Origin: Paragorgia papillata
Lineage: Eukaryota > Cnidaria > Anthozoa > Scleralcyonacea > Coralliidae
Length of the DNA: 64,000 bases
Assembly: GCA_035771165.1 (NCBI GenBank)
Contig: JAWNZC010000337.1
Coordinates: 4,951,501-5,015,500 of the forward strand
Direction: 5' to 3'
Shown here: in pieces, positions 46,909 through 60,812 of the stretch
Layout of the letters: each line of letters opens with the position of its first letter
Position numbering within the stretch: the first letter of the stretch is position 1
The notes under the pieces: model-generated
The model's input: only the letters and a program-made list of their open reading frames with translations
The model's database searches: none
What the model was told of the DNA's origin: nothing
Position numbers and translations under genes: made by a program

Positions 46909-49251
46909 TTTGCGACTGACGAATACAATGGCGGAGAAACGGAAAGGAGCGATCAATTTTCTTCTCGAAACAACGACTTTCTAGGCTTAGCTGCATGGCT
47001 AATTAAATGTGGTCTGGAGGAAAGGATTTATTGTCTGCCTAGCGGAAGGTGCGAATAAATATTAAAAGCTTTATATTCAACTTTAATATGGTCTGGCATT
47101 TTGACGATGTTGTGAAGTCAGTTTGTGGAGTGTTGTTGGTTCGTGTCTGTTATATTTTACACGAGTGGCGCTCGAGCAGTTTTGCACGTCTGCTCAATAA
47201 CAAATTCTCTATGCTGGAGATTGTAGACTGTCTTCGCATTTTGATTTGGCGTTCAATAAACAACTATACGAAGAACCCTGGCCATATATTAAACATGAAT
47301 GTTTAAGTTCTACACAGAGGAGATACGAAGCTCTTCCCACAATGCATTGTGCTTGAACCATATTATCAATTTCGCACCGGAAATGCTTCACTTCATTATG
47401 AACTTTCGAGGAGTGAACGTGATTTGAAAAATAGTGTAAACGTTTGTGGTGCTTAGAACACTTTGGTTTGGGACTCGCATGAAGTTATTTATATTTATTT
47501 TGTAACCTAGCAGTACTTCGACGTTTATTATTTCGCCTGATTTGCCGCTATTCACGAATTTACATCTGATTTTCTGATCAAGGTGACTGCTCGTCGCTCG
47601 AGGATCAGATATTATCAACATTGCTGTCTCATCATGTCTCTGAATAGTAATGCGTTTCTAATTTGACACTTCAATACTTTTTTATTGCTTTGTTTATGCA
47701 CTTGAGTAATAACCGTCTTGATCTTAGATTTTGACTTGATCTAAATCATAGGGTATATTTGATATTTTTGTTCAAACTTTTGTTCATTTTGAAATGAGTT
47801 CATTATGTTGTCATTGACGACTACTATCTTTACCTCAAGTTAATAAGTCTATCTACTTAAGAACTGTTGGTATGTTCGTGCATACAGTTTCTTACCTTTA
47901 AAAACAAGTGGGTCAGGAAAACATGTCTGATTGTTTATACAGAAAATCAAGATACTGTACATGTATGGATTTTATTAATTCTGTCCCAGGGAAGAAATGA
48001 TAATATAATCCAGTGGACCAACACATTTTAATTTAATTCAGTTCAAGACCCACTTTCTTCCCACATAATTAACTTTACTTTCCTCCTAAAATTTAGTTCC
48101 CCAAAAGCCATGTTATATTATTCAGTCTTTCACAAGCATATATCAGTCAGTGACACACTAGTAGTAGTCAGTACGTGTCACATACAGTAAGCATAAAACT
48201 AGAGGAAAGGGGGTTAACCCTTTCTTTCCTAGAGGTGAAAGGAAAGGGGCTTAACCCTTTCTTTCCAACTTGATGAGTAAAATCATCTGGCATTAGAGTC
48301 AAATAATGAAGGGGGCATTTTGGGTGGCACAGGAGGGAAAGGAATTGAATCATTTTCATCAAAAATCCCCTTCTGATAATTTCTTGCAAAAAGCTACCAC
48401 GCCCAATAGTGATACAATTCTCCTCTCAATAATTATATCACCAATACATTTTGTTATATAGACTTCTATAGCTTTAATATCTTTGTAATATTAATCAAAG
48501 AGTACTACACAGCTTTAAAATGTATTTTAAAGTAATGTAAAAGATCCAAAAAAAAATCAAGTGACCGAGGCAATTCTGTTGTGCAACTTTAGTATCCACT
48601 TTCCCCTGCTCCTTAATTTGTGAAACCTGCATGTGGTTGGGACCTGGTATGAAATGTTTTTCATGAAGAAGGTTTCCAGAAAACTTTCTGCAGGAACAAA
48701 AATTGAGCATGAACCTGTAAACATGAAATATATCAGTACCATTACTCAGTAAATCTCTGTATTTCACAACAACAAATGGTATGTCATGGGGGTAATATGG
48801 AGTGAAAATTCATGCACAAACAAGACAACTTGCTGTCACAGGATGACCTTAAGAACAATTACAACTCCTACAGCGATCTATGGACAGCATGCACACATAA
48901 ATTTGTTGAATGAAGAAATAGCTAGATAGCCCGAAGTACAAAAGTTGGCACCACATAATATTGAATTAAAACAACAGGTTTTTCTTATTTTTTATATATA
49001 AAATAAATACACAATCAATACATGTAAAAGTCCTAGTTTAATACAATAGAGCTAAATTATGAAATAGGCTTTCAAATGAGCTACGGAATCAAAGAAAACA
49101 AAGCGCGAAATCAAAACAACGCTCATTTCGACAACTGGCGGAGTGAAACGATGTGAAACGGATTATCCCAGAGTCTCTCGTTTCCCGGGTGGGGAACGTG
49201 GGCTCTGGGAACGAGATTGGGAGCAACAAGGAAGGTTTTTATACCCACAGA
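46909..49251. other. Segment B, no gene recognised
   Basis: Same content as A 2626-4965, including the AACCCTTTCTTTCC repeat and the TAAAATCATCTGGCATTAG module near 48279. Confidence 0.4.
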
Positions 49252-50803
49252 CAACCTCGTACCCAGGGTCTTATCTCCGCTCCCCCGCCCCCGCCCACCG
49301 CTGCGAAAAGACCCTGGTCCAGGCTGGTCACGTGCTGCCCAAAATATGGGCAGTACAAAATAAATTTAGTGTGGGTAGGGTGGTTACAAAAAACGTTCTC
49401 GACTTACCGACCGGAGTAGTGTTTATACAAAACGCAAAACATCTGGCCAGATGAAATGTCACGACTCACGAAAGGTGCACAACGGCTTGGAGAAACAATC
49501 CGAAACGAGATATAATTTAATAAGAATGCCAAACTCTCAAAGATCAATATTTTGCTGGCTTTGTAGCGCTGGCGACATGTGTTATTGATGGGAGAATATT
49601 CGTTTTAAGCATTCGAATCGCGAGGCTTTTACCTGGACCCGTGCCTGGACGTATTCACTTAAATATAACGGCAGCTTTCACGTGTGGTATTCAACAACGT
49701 ACAGGTGAAACACATACGTATTTTATTGTTTATATTGAGAGTTTGAAACAGTCTTCCATTTCATTATCCACTGTGAGGTTTACTGTGCTGCGTTGTTTTG
49801 ACCAGTTCTCATGCGGACAAAATTATGGTCAGTCATCCACGAACATGACAAGTGATAAATATATTTGATATAAAATGCCAATTTTCAAGTTCATTTTAAA
49901 AAGGTTAGTCGATATCCGTACCTATTATATTTTAAACAATTGGCGAGGGACTATAATTTAATACGACGTGTTATTATTAATAGTCCGAAAAGCGGGACAA
50001 GAACTTTGTGACAGCGAAGAAGCAGAAAAATCGATAAGACTCGCCCGCTTTCTTGAAGTCTACTGAAAGTACTATTTATTTAAGAAAACAACACTGCGCA
50101 TTCAGAAATGCAGACATATGACAACAAAGGTTCAACATTTCATCTTTGCCTTATTAAATGTGTCTAGTGTCTTGCTATAGCATAATAGAATGATCTTGGT
50201 TTCAAATATTTTACTATTTTAGTACTGTTTATTTTTGTTTATTTGTCGTTGATTAATACTATTGTTCGATATTTTAATATACTTTGCCGAATGGAGGAGC
50301 GGCAACAGTTTTCGTGGTGGCGTATTCATATTTCATGATCAAGCGACGAAAGATAAAATTTGCGGAGGAACTGGAGTTTATATAAATAGAAAAATGATAA
50401 TAAGATATCGATTAATTGACTATATGTTGTATAATTTAAGCACCCATGCAGGTTGACGATTATTAAACGAATGGGAACATCAAAAACTTTCTTCATTGTA
50501 AACTTAAATAAACACAGCGATTTATTATAAACTAAAAACAATAGCTTTCAAAACAACTTGTTTCAATTTTAAAATCGTATCACCAGTTTAACCATTCATT
50601 TCAAAATCTAATACCAATAAACAAAACAAGATACGTATACATGCATTTATTCGACTATTCCAGCGAGGTGATGCATTGATACGCAGGGGACAGTCCCACA
50701 GTCGAAAATTTTGATAGACGACACGTGACCAGCCTGGACCAGGGTCTTTCGCAGCGGTGGGCGGGGGCGGGGGAGCGGAGATAAGACCCTGGGTACGAGG
50801 TTG
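49252..50803 (+). mobile_element. TIR element of 1.55 kb with CAACCTCGTACCCAGGG ends and near-perfect 9-bp TSD
   Basis: The left end CAACCTCGTACCCAGGGTCT is mirrored at 50725-50803, with inverted arms of about 80 bp including a run of CCCGCCCCCGCCC. The flanks are ACCCACAGA and ACACACAGA, 8 of 9 matching, consistent with a 9-bp target duplication. The interior (49.5-50.7 kb) has only short frames and no recognised transposase. The shorter foldback at 10090-10848 has the same end motif and a 9-bp duplication, so both belong to one Mutator-like group. Confidence 0.75.
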
Positions 50804-53800
50804 ACACACAGATAGATAATTTCCTGCTTGTTATAATAAGCTAATCAGGGTTCTTGTTGCTTCTATATAACGTCAAATACGTACATATAATCACTCGCCA
50901 CTTTTCGGCCAAGTTCAGTGACCCGTAAAAGCAATAAACATAACATTGGTTATTGAGCCGAAACCAGTACGCTATACGACAAAACAAACCAGAGAAACAT
51001 ATTTTAGAATACCTTATTAATATCATATAAAGATCTTACCTTTTGAAACGCAGTTTTTCAATCGAAACAGCGCCAACGAAAATGTCTATAATTTGATCAT
51101 CAACTGTCACGCTCCGAGCCAAGGGAAGAAAACTAAACGCAATGCATTGTGGGAAGAGCTTCGTACCTAATCTGAGTTCTACATGTATCAGTACCTGCGT
51201 GAACTTAGCGCGTGATTGTGCAGACGATTTAACGCAGGATTTAACGTGACGCTAGCAAGATAATCATCAGACGATCGTAATTTGTAAAGGCAACAAAAAC
51301 TCATGTATCTTTACATTCACTTGGCAGATTTTAGTCAGTTTTGATCTGGATCGACTGGACGTCACACGATACGTATTAGTATCGGAACTCTTGAGATGCA
51401 CCAAGCTTTTTATTCAAAAATTTCGAGGAGTTCAAAAAGATCTCTTGATGTTATTAAACAGACCGGAAAACAATAGCGACTGGGGCACAAAAGCGTCAGT
51501 ATTCATGTTTGTCGGAGTTTATAATTTTTTTTTTGCCTTCTTGACAAGAGAAAATGACTCTTTAAGAATCTCTCGAGATTCTATATTGGGTTGTTTGTCT
51601 AAGTTTTGGCTTGTATTATTTTATTATTGGGCTTTGCTTTAGGGAATGGGCTGGCAGGTTGCGGGGTTAGCAGTTCTGTCCGTACACGTGGCAAAAATTG
51701 TTATTATCTTTGACTAGAAACTTTGCACTATCCTTGGGATCTAGTTTTGTCTGTGACAGTCAATTAACGATATGGTCACTGAGTATTGTAAGTAGACGTT
51801 TATTTCGCCATGAGTGTAGATACGTCGAAGGTGAGTCACCTTGTAGTTTGTTTACATGCCAGGTGTCATTAGGCGTGGAAGGCCAATTATAGGGTTTGAC
51901 GGCAGACGTTCTTTCTCCTGTATTTTACTAAACTCTATTTAAATATTCATTATATGCATGATAAAATGACTGCATTCTGATTGGTGGGAGCAGTGCAATT
52001 ATTTTATTAATTGCACTGCAGTGCAATTGATGTAAAGCTGGGAGAAGGCCCTTTTCGAATATTACTCGTAGTGTAAATCCTTAATATATTGCACTCGCTA
52101 TCATATGATTACCTATACTAATAATACTAAACAAAATTTACTTTTACTAAACTTTTTACTAAACTAAGTTATTCATTTTAAACTAGGATTCGTATGGCAC
52201 AAGGTGCAAAACCTGTACATTAATTTTGACTTCGTTTGTGTTTTTTTGCTCATGCCATTTTGTCCACCCAAGTGAATTGAGTGAAATTTCAGATTGCCCA
52301 GTTTCATTACCTCACGTGTTGTTCAGCGTCGTCTGTGTTCATAAAGAATTTGTTGCCCTTGGTCATCGCTTTTTCATCTTGTATGCATGGGAATTCAAAG
52401 ACAAGTCGTGTTTCGTCGAGTAACAAACGGTTAGTCCGACATCTTAGTATGTTAATTTATACTGTACTTTTAGGAAATAATCAGTCTTATCATTTTACTG
52501 AGTTAAAACTTTTGGAACAGTACAATAAAAAGTTGGGATGACCACGCATTTAAATTAATTTCTAAAACTGATTTAGCCTTTTTTCACGTAAACACGTTTT
52601 ACGCCTTTCAAGCATAGAACATTAATATCCACTTCTTTACTTTAATTCATCAAGCTGTACGTAATTAGCCTGTTACATGTAACATTTTTATTCACAAGCG
52701 TTTTTAGTGCGTGAGCCGCAATCGATCTGTTCGCGTTCGAGCCCGTTCTTAAAAACTTTCGATTGTCCTGAAATGTTGGTTGGGCTTCTACTCAATCGCG
52801 ACAAATTTCTATAAACTGAACCAGAAAAGAAAGGGTTACGTTAATCGTTTGGTTTCAGCCTTGTCGGTCACGACACATCAGAACATTCCCTCTAAGAGAC
52901 AAGCTTCTCCGTTGAATAGGTGAAAGAGATGAAACTTCTTATTAATTAAGGCTTATTTGTAGGCATCTTCAAAGTAGCGAAACTTTTCTCACTGAAATCA
53001 TATCACAACCGGAGAAGCTGTGAAAGTGAAATGTGAACAGGCAACTGGCAACATATAATGAGACGTCTGGTTGCATATACTTCAAGCTCCGAAGATAAAC
53101 GACAATACTACTTACAAGCTTTAATTGACTGTCTTAAAAGCATCTCTTACACGAGAACATTCTATCTCCTCCAATGAAAATTTTCAGTCGCGTTTATTGT
53201 GACCGTTCCGAATGTGGAAGACAAAATAGGTTTTTAGCCTCTTTAATTATTTCCAAACTAACTGAATTTTACTGACCAATTTACCAATGTATTCACCTTT
53301 TAATTTTCCAACAATTAAGATATGTTATTCCTTGCAAGCCCTTGCAGTTTTACTGGTTTTACCGACCAAGTAAACACACAGTACACATGCACTGTCCACC
53401 CTCCCTCACACTCACACAAATACAACCATGCACCTGCACGGCACTATATATGTAAGCACTGCAAATGTTGCACAGCTGATCAAATCAAATTTATGCATCT
53501 CTAATTAGTTCTTCCAAACAGATAAAGAGAACTGCTTTACCTTTTCCGCCAATTTGTTCAATATTGCTCACCGCCTGTTTAAGTTGTTTTGCAACTCATA
53601 CATGCGCTAGCGAGCCAACAACAGCTGAATAACAGTGTTAAACAGCCAGAAACTGTATGTTTTTATAGATCCAAATCTATACTTTGGAGCCCGCCAGTTT
53701 TTTTGGAAAATGATGCGTGCGCGATACCCTAAAACTCGCCTATTGCCGTTATTGTAACACAGTGTAATTTACCTGTTTAATTAAATTAATTTGTACAAGC

Positions 53801-55787
53801 ATTCAATTATATTATGACAATTTATTGCTCAGAATTAGTGAAATCTATATAATAAATTCATTATTTTAGTTACTACGGCGGCCATCTGGCGGTCATTAAT
53901 TAGATTGCTGTGTGCTGTTAAAATGTTGGTATACTGCAAACATAATCAGAAAACATAATGCCCAACTTTTTTCGGGAAGGCTTTCGTCAGGTATTGAAAA
54001 CGTGTAGGGGATATAGAACGAAATGCTAACTTAGTAACATATAATCATGCATGTGAGAAAAATAAGCCGGTTTTAGTTTTACCAGAACAAATAACAATAA
54101 CAATAACAATAATGGTAATAAAATAAAAAGTCATTAATATTTGGTGTCTTTAAAATACACATGCATGAAACAAAAAATAAGTTTGTCTTATTCAAAAAAA
54201 AAGAACTTAAAATTACTGAGTAACTTCTTTTGCAGATTTCGGTTTCCTTGACTCGCTGTTGACGTATTTCAGTTTCTTTGATATGCAAATTTAACAACTT
54301 GACGTAACACATGCATATATAATGACATATCGGAAAAGGTTATATATCTTAATTGCTAGTATTAAATATAATTACTTGAAAATGATCCACATGTTTGGTC
54401 TCTCGGGGAGAAACACATGCACACGATTTCTTTAAATTGATTTGGATTGGTATAATAACAATATTTTTCAAATAAGATAGCACATTTTTTTGTTTCATGT
54501 GCACTTTTTCACTCTTCAGACCTGAGGTTTGCCACCTGCTATTGCTAGAACAAAACAATGTAAATACAGTAACTAGTTTAGTTAAATAAATACGTAAATA
54601 AATAAAATCTGGTTAAATAGTTCAAGTTTTAAAAATGAAACGTTTTCCAATTTCCTGTAAATGGAAAGAAATGGAGAGAAAGCACAAACTAGTTTCATCT
54701 CAGGGGCAATTCAGGTTTGACAGGTTTGTCAACATCATTGTTCCTTACGGAGCAAAAATGTCTAGAAAATATCTGTGAGAAAGCGCGTACCAGTTTCACC
54801 GATGTGCGGAGCATTTCAATTACCAGGTGCATGTAAGTTTAAAAAATTGTGGAAGAGGAGGTGCATGTAAACCTAGACGAATAAGAAAGTGGTCATCACA
54901 GATTTCTTTTTTATTTTCTGCCAAAAGATGTCAATTTTTTGGGTGAAAATGGCTAACGATGTCACCAGATCGTTTCAATTCGTTTCTAACGTCGTAGCTA
55001 AGGTATAAAATGAAAATACTAGAAGTTTTAAGGAATTTTATTATTTAGTAGCTGGGGTACCCTTCCTCTGAAAAAGAATAAACCAATTGTAGAGAGAATT
55101 CTGACATATCTGACCAGCTAAATTTTAATTTAATTCTGAGAGGATAGTTAACCCCCTCCATTAATCCTTTCATTAATTCCCCCCGCGCCCACTTTCAGGT
55201 CGGCTCGCGGTTGGCACCCGCTCTCCTCGTCCCTCCACCCCCAGCCCCTAAAAGGGACTGTAGCACAGTCTAGCATGACTGTAAAACTAGCTGTTTAGTG
55301 TACGTTACACCCCTGGCCAAGTTAATCAGTTTCAGCGTTCAGAATCCATCTGTTTGGCATCCAGAGCATTTTGGCAAAGGTGTGTGCTTTGATTCAGCTT
55401 CTATTTTTTTTGTAACAAAAGTTGATTATAATTAGAAAAGTCCATCAATCTTCACAATGCATCCACACCATCGCAAAAAAATCGAATATTCTCACTCGAA
55501 AACATGTAGATGTATCGGCCAGATACATCTACATGAACAAACAGACAAGCGAACGATCGCGGTATGAATATTGGTTTATACAATAACGTGACTTCTGTGT
55601 GCATATTACTGTTGTGTACCATGATCTGTTAAAGCCTTAAAGGATACACACGCAAATGACCTCAAATTCACGTCAGATCATATCAGCAGCCTTGTCTTTT
55701 TTCATGACTCAAAAATCCTTCAATTGGTGGCTTTCACGTGACGTCACGGTGGCCATATTTGCGCCCCAAAACAATAAAACGGCGGCC
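50804..55787. other. Segment B, no gene recognised
   Basis: 50804-51256 is flank missing from A. From 51257 the sequence follows A 5202-10089, without the 382 bp of A 6256-6637. Confidence 0.4.
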
Positions 55788-56533
55788 CAACCTCGTCCCC
55801 AGGGCGTTTGGGGAAGGAAGCGAGCAGGCCGATCAAACGCCCTGGCAAAGGCTGGAATCACGTGAGAAAATATTCCAATATATTTGGAAAATTTTCCCGC
55901 CAGATTTACCACCGGGCTTCCGGTCGTATGTACGTCCGCTTAAATATTTGAATGAACTGAATTAATTAAATAAGCCGTTGTACAAGTCAATACAATTTAT
56001 TGTCTCTACGAGAAATCCAACATGCTAAAATAGCTCAAAATAACCTTAACACACTGAAATAAACAAAATACACTTTCCTGGGTTGTTGTTTGTGGCGAAT
56101 TTGCGATGATATGTTGGTTTGAAGAGTTTCGTGATTGCTGCAGACCAAGCCGTAATAATAATATTGACGGGTTGTTATTCTGGAGCAATCACGAAACTTA
56201 ACCAATATATCATCGCAAACTCATCACAAACAACAACCCAGGAAAGTGTATTTTGTTTATTTCAGTGTGTTAAGGTCGTTATTTTGAGCTATTTTAGCAT
56301 GTTGGATTCCTCGTAGAGACAATAAATGGTATTGACTTGTACAACGGCTTATTTAATGAATTCAGTTCATTCAAATATATAAGCTGACGTACATAAACCG
56401 GAAGCCCAGTGATCAATCTGGCGGGAAAATTTTCCAAATATATTGGAATATTTTCTCACGTGATTCCAGCCTTTGCCAGGGCGTTTGATCGGCCTTCTCG
56501 CTTCCTTCCTCAAACGCCCTGGGGACGAGGTTG
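55788..56533 (+). mobile_element. Segment B copy of the CAACCTCGTCCCCAGGG foldback
   Basis: Same element as 10090-10848, flanked by ACGGCGGCC and ACGGCGGCT. The left and right arms remain nearly complementary. Confidence 0.85.
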
Positions 56534-57602
56534 ACGGCGGCTATATTTGTGTCCTAAATGAATCCCATTGGGATTTAGCTCTATTCTTACTCACAAATTT
56601 CCTATTGTTTTAGCAATCCAATATGGCTGTCGGTCACGTGGGTGAAACCCAAGAATAAACCGCTTGAGTTTGTATTGTATGAAACAAATAAATTACATTT
56701 TTTAATAGATCACAGAAGACGTAACAGCATGTAAAGAACAGTCACTCCACTCGACTTCCTCCCGTCTCGTACTTTTTTGTTGTTTACGTATCCGTGCTGT
56801 GACATTTGTTATCTATTACAGTATATTACGTACAGTAAAAAATGTAATATGTTAAATAACTTATGTACTCGGCGGCCCATGTCACCAGTGTGTGGACAAC
56901 AGGTTTTAAACGTTTATGAACTTTTTGATGATTTTAAACTTTGGTAAAGAAAGATCACTTGTCAGTTATATGTATGTGTGTATATAAACTATTTATATGA
57001 GATTTGTGGACCATTTTTAACGAAATCTTGTTGCGACGACATGTGTGTTGCCGTTAAAATCGTTTTTAAAAATTGATTTAATTTCAAATTTATTTTGAAC
57101 TGATAATTTCAAACTTGAGCTATTTCCATCGTGTTTTTCAGTCTAACTTATTAAACATTACCTTATCAAGTAGCATATTTTTATATCAATGCATCCTTTT
57201 TAAACTATAAGGAACACTCCAAAACAATAATTATGTTGATAGAGAAGATATATCGACTTTTGATATTTGTTTGAATTTTATGTATGTTTTTTCTCAGTCA
57301 AGAAGCGCTGGTAGTTTTCTAATAAATAAAAAATGTTTACATAATAAATCTATTAACTCATTCCTGTCCGAGGGCTTCCCCAGAGATGAATAAAATCGTC
57401 TGGCGTTAGCCAGAATAAAATACTAAAGACCAATTCGGACAGGAAAGAGTTAATACTTTTAATTCTAAAGCAATTTTGTATAAAGAACTGGAAACTAGAA
57501 AAACAAGTTCACCTAAATACATACATGAGATTATCACCTGTTCAGGAATTTAGAATGGAATAATCTAGATTGTTAAAAATATTTTATTGTTTTTTTCTAA
57601 AG
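56534..57602. other. Segment B, no gene recognised upstream of the PAN exon
   Basis: Same content as A 10849-11917, including the 100-bp TTAACTCATTCCTGTCCGA element at about 57353-57453. Confidence 0.4.
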
Positions 57603-57835
57603 GAAATCATCTGACATCGAATGTTATATCAAGCCACAACGTGGCATCCATGATGGACTGTGGTCAGCATTGTCTTCAAAGTGAAATATGCGCTGGTATT
57701 ATTTACCCTTCGCAAAGCAAAAACGACAAGAAAAATTGCCAACTTACAAGTAAAGATTTTAAGCCTGAGGACTATGACCAGGAAACAAACAATGCTAATG
57801 ACTGGACATTTTACAAAGCTCTGGATAAATTATCG
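57603..57835 (+). CDS. PAN/apple-like exon, copy B, open
   Basis: Open frame from GNHLTSNVISSHNVASMMDC through DWTFYKALDKLS, with acceptor AAAG and donor GTAATG. Cysteines at MMDCGQHC, SEICAG and NCQL fit a PAN domain. It ends in phase 0 and joins directly to the EGF-like exon. Confidence 0.75.
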
Positions 57836-57959
57836 GTAATGTTTTGAATAATAACTTTATTCTTCTTTCTTTAAAATAATGGTTTTTAGATTTTCCTGTC
57901 AGTAATTACCTCCGCCACCGACCGGCAGGAGGTTATGTTTTTACCCCTTTCTGTTTGTT

Positions 57960-58180
57960 TATTTGTTTGTTTTTGTTTGTTTGTTTGTTTGTTAGTTCGT
58001 TCGTTCGTTCGTTCGTTCGATTGCTTGTTTGTTTGTTTGTTTGTTTGTTTGTTTGTTTGTTTGTTTGTTTGTTTGTTTGTTTGTTTGTTTGTTTGTTTGT
58101 TTGTTGGTTGGTTGGTGGTTGGTTGGTTGGTTCGTTCGTTCGTTCGTTCGTTTGTTTGTTCGTTTGTTTGTTTGTTTGCT
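57960..58180 (+). repeat. TTTG/TTCG microsatellite, copy B
   Basis: Same repeat as 12279-12500, with different counts of the TTCG and TTGG variants. Confidence 0.95.
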
Positions 58181-58576
58181 TGAAAATCTGTAGGGTAAAA
58201 TATTTCAACAATAAAATAGAAGTCATGTTTTGTTGTTATAAATTTTTTATTATAAAAAATCATGCAATCATGTATCATCGTACAAATCATGCATATCATC
58301 AATTGTAAATATCATGCATAAAAATCATGCAATTATCAGTGGAACAACCATCAATAGGCTAGTTTGAAATTTCTAATGGCTTGAAAAAAGGTGTGGTCAC
58401 GTCTTATCATACGACATGATCACGCGGACAAGTAGACAATTAACATCTCCACAACACCGAACGCTTTCCCGACGGATTAGAAGAAACTTGTTCTGAAAAA
58501 AACTGAGAAGTACCCGATCCACTTGTTGGCAGTGCTGTCAAACTGTCAGTGAATCTTTGTTTTATTTTAGTTACAG

Positions 58577-58704
58577 TCTTCAATAAACCTCTGCAATAAT
58601 GGTGGACAACGGGTAGAGAATTCTTCACAATCGGACGGTTTCAGCTGTAAATGTGGTGTGAAATACAAAGGAAAATTTTGTGAGGATGAAAAAGGTATGC
58701 TTAG
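58577..58704 (+). CDS. EGF-like exon, copy B
   Basis: It encodes SSINLCNNGGQ, then FSCKCGVKYKGKFCEDEK. Using the donor GTATAC after CTTAG leaves two bases that join to T-GAG-GCT of the next exon, giving SEAKDGVYKI in frame. The nearer donor GTATGC would not. Confidence 0.65.
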
Positions 58705-59157
58705 GTATACGAAATTTAGATCGAGGACTCGTACAAGATCACCGTTTAGCTAAACCACCACTTTGGGATTCCCGCGTCTTTGTATGAGGCAGTTAATTGG
58801 GCCGCTCTAAGATGAAAGTTCATAATAGGACAAATAAATGATATAAAAAAGTAGAGCGCTTGTAGGCAGTGTTTTGAATAAAGAAAACTGAAAAGGTGGT
58901 GACTGGTGAACTACCGAGATTTTTAGTAAACGAAATACTGATGTTTTGAGTCTTTATTCTTTGACGAAGGGCTCCGTTTGAAATATTAGTATTTCATAAT
59001 TACACCATTTAAAAAAAAAAACCAAAAAACCAAAGAACTTTCGAATCATCTTTTTTTTTGCCGTACGTGCTGATGTAGCTATAGCTATTGTTTTTAAATA
59101 TCTTTTATAGTTTTCAAATCGTGTAAAGCAGTGTTAAAAATCTCAAGGTAATTTTAA

Positions 59158-59247
59158 CAAACGAACGAACGAACGAACGAACGAACGAACGAACGAACGA
59201 ACGAACGAACGAACGAACGAACGAACGAACGAACAAACGAACGAATG
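59158..59247 (+). repeat. AACG tetranucleotide microsatellite, copy B
   Basis: Longer allele of the repeat at 14406-14472. Confidence 0.95.
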
Positions 59248-59581
59248 AATTAAAGAAATCACAGGCACAATGGCATCACAATTCAAAACATATTACTGTA
59301 AATTCACAGTACTTTTTCTGTAGGTTTGGCATATTATTGGCGCTTTCGCCTCATTAAATTATGACAACAGCAATTTTTTTACCAGATTTTTTACTTATTG
59401 TTAACGCCGTCAATAGTTCAATTCGAGGTTCAATCATCCCTGATCTGATGACGAAATGATCGGAGTGTCGAAACGCTGAGTCATGAACAGCAACGCTTAT
59501 TTCTGAAGATTTTTGTTTGTCTATTCTGAACTACACATCTCTTATACATCCCTCGTATTTTTTATTCCTTTTGTTATTTAG

Positions 59582-59717
59582 TGAGGCTAAAGATGGCGTT
59601 TACAAAATTAAAACAAGCACCACGTCAGGTTACACAAAAGTGTATTGTCAAATGACGTCACTTTGTGGCTGTACAGGAAGAGGATGGACTATGGTAATGA
59701 AGATTAATGGATCCAAG
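59582..59717 (+). CDS. First fibrinogen-like exon, copy B, complete
   Basis: It follows TTGTTATTTAG and ends at TCCAAG before GTACG. It encodes EAKDGVYKIKT, VYCQM, LCGCTGRGWTMV and INGSK, the usual opening of fibrinogen-related domains (DGVY then VYC-M then GWT). It ends in phase 0. Confidence 0.8.
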
Positions 59718-60812
59718 GTACGTTTTATTTTACTGTTTTAATTTAATTTAATTTCATTTCATTTCATTTCATTTCATTTCATTTCTATTTCATTTCATTT
59801 CATTTCATTTCATTTAACTGAATTGAACTAAATTAACTGAACTTAACTTCACTGAACGCCACCCCGCTCTGTCCCACGCCACTCTTTTTCACTCCAATTT
59901 ACTTCACGCCAATCCAATAAATTTTGTCCCATTAAATTTATTCCATTATATTCTATTAGTTTACACTGCATTTAAAAACGATTTTCATCATAAAACTGGC
60001 GGTTTTAACTTTATTAAATAAAATTAACATGAAATAACATTTTATAGATAAACAGATACCCAGATAAACAGATTGTATTTGTATTCCGGTTAAAAAGGCG
60101 AACTAAAAACCTTAACTCAATAGTCTTATTCCTGCTGTTGAGGATATCTGGGAGTTCTTCCTTTGACGAGTAATAAAATCGTCTGGGAGTAAAACAATAA
60201 AAGAGTCGTTTTTGGCCGGCACAAGCTACCCTTGCTGCGAGTCAGGGCCCCTTTCCGACCTATATACGCACAGTTTTCGGGGGTAAATAGGCCCAGCTGC
60301 CAACAAACTCGATATTTCTTTTTGAGCATACGTGAATGGTTGCCAAGATACTATTTTGGGCCCATGCTGTAACGCGTTACTTGCTATTTTCATGCAGTTA
60401 CGCGTGTCCGTAAACTAGAACTTGTTAGACCAGTTTAATACCTGACTGACTCGCCCCAAACTTGGGGCGAAGATCGAGTTTGTTGGCAGAGCCCACTTTC
60501 CCCCGAAGCCTGCGTAGGTCGGAAATTGAGGGCTCTGTCTGACTCGTAGGGTAGGCACAAGCATGAATGGGTTAAAATACAAATGCTTATCTAGATAAAC
60601 TAATTAGCCAAGAAAATCTGAGCTAAAATTTTTGCAAATTAGGAGGATGCTGTGATTAAAATAACCAATGTTATACAGAAAATATGCCGTTGTACCAGTT
60701 TCCAAATGTTGGACATAATGATCAGTTAAAAACCTACGTTATTTAAATTTATCTATCCATATATTGTATATGTAGTTCAATTTTTCTTGTGTTTATTATG
60801 TGTTTATTAAAG

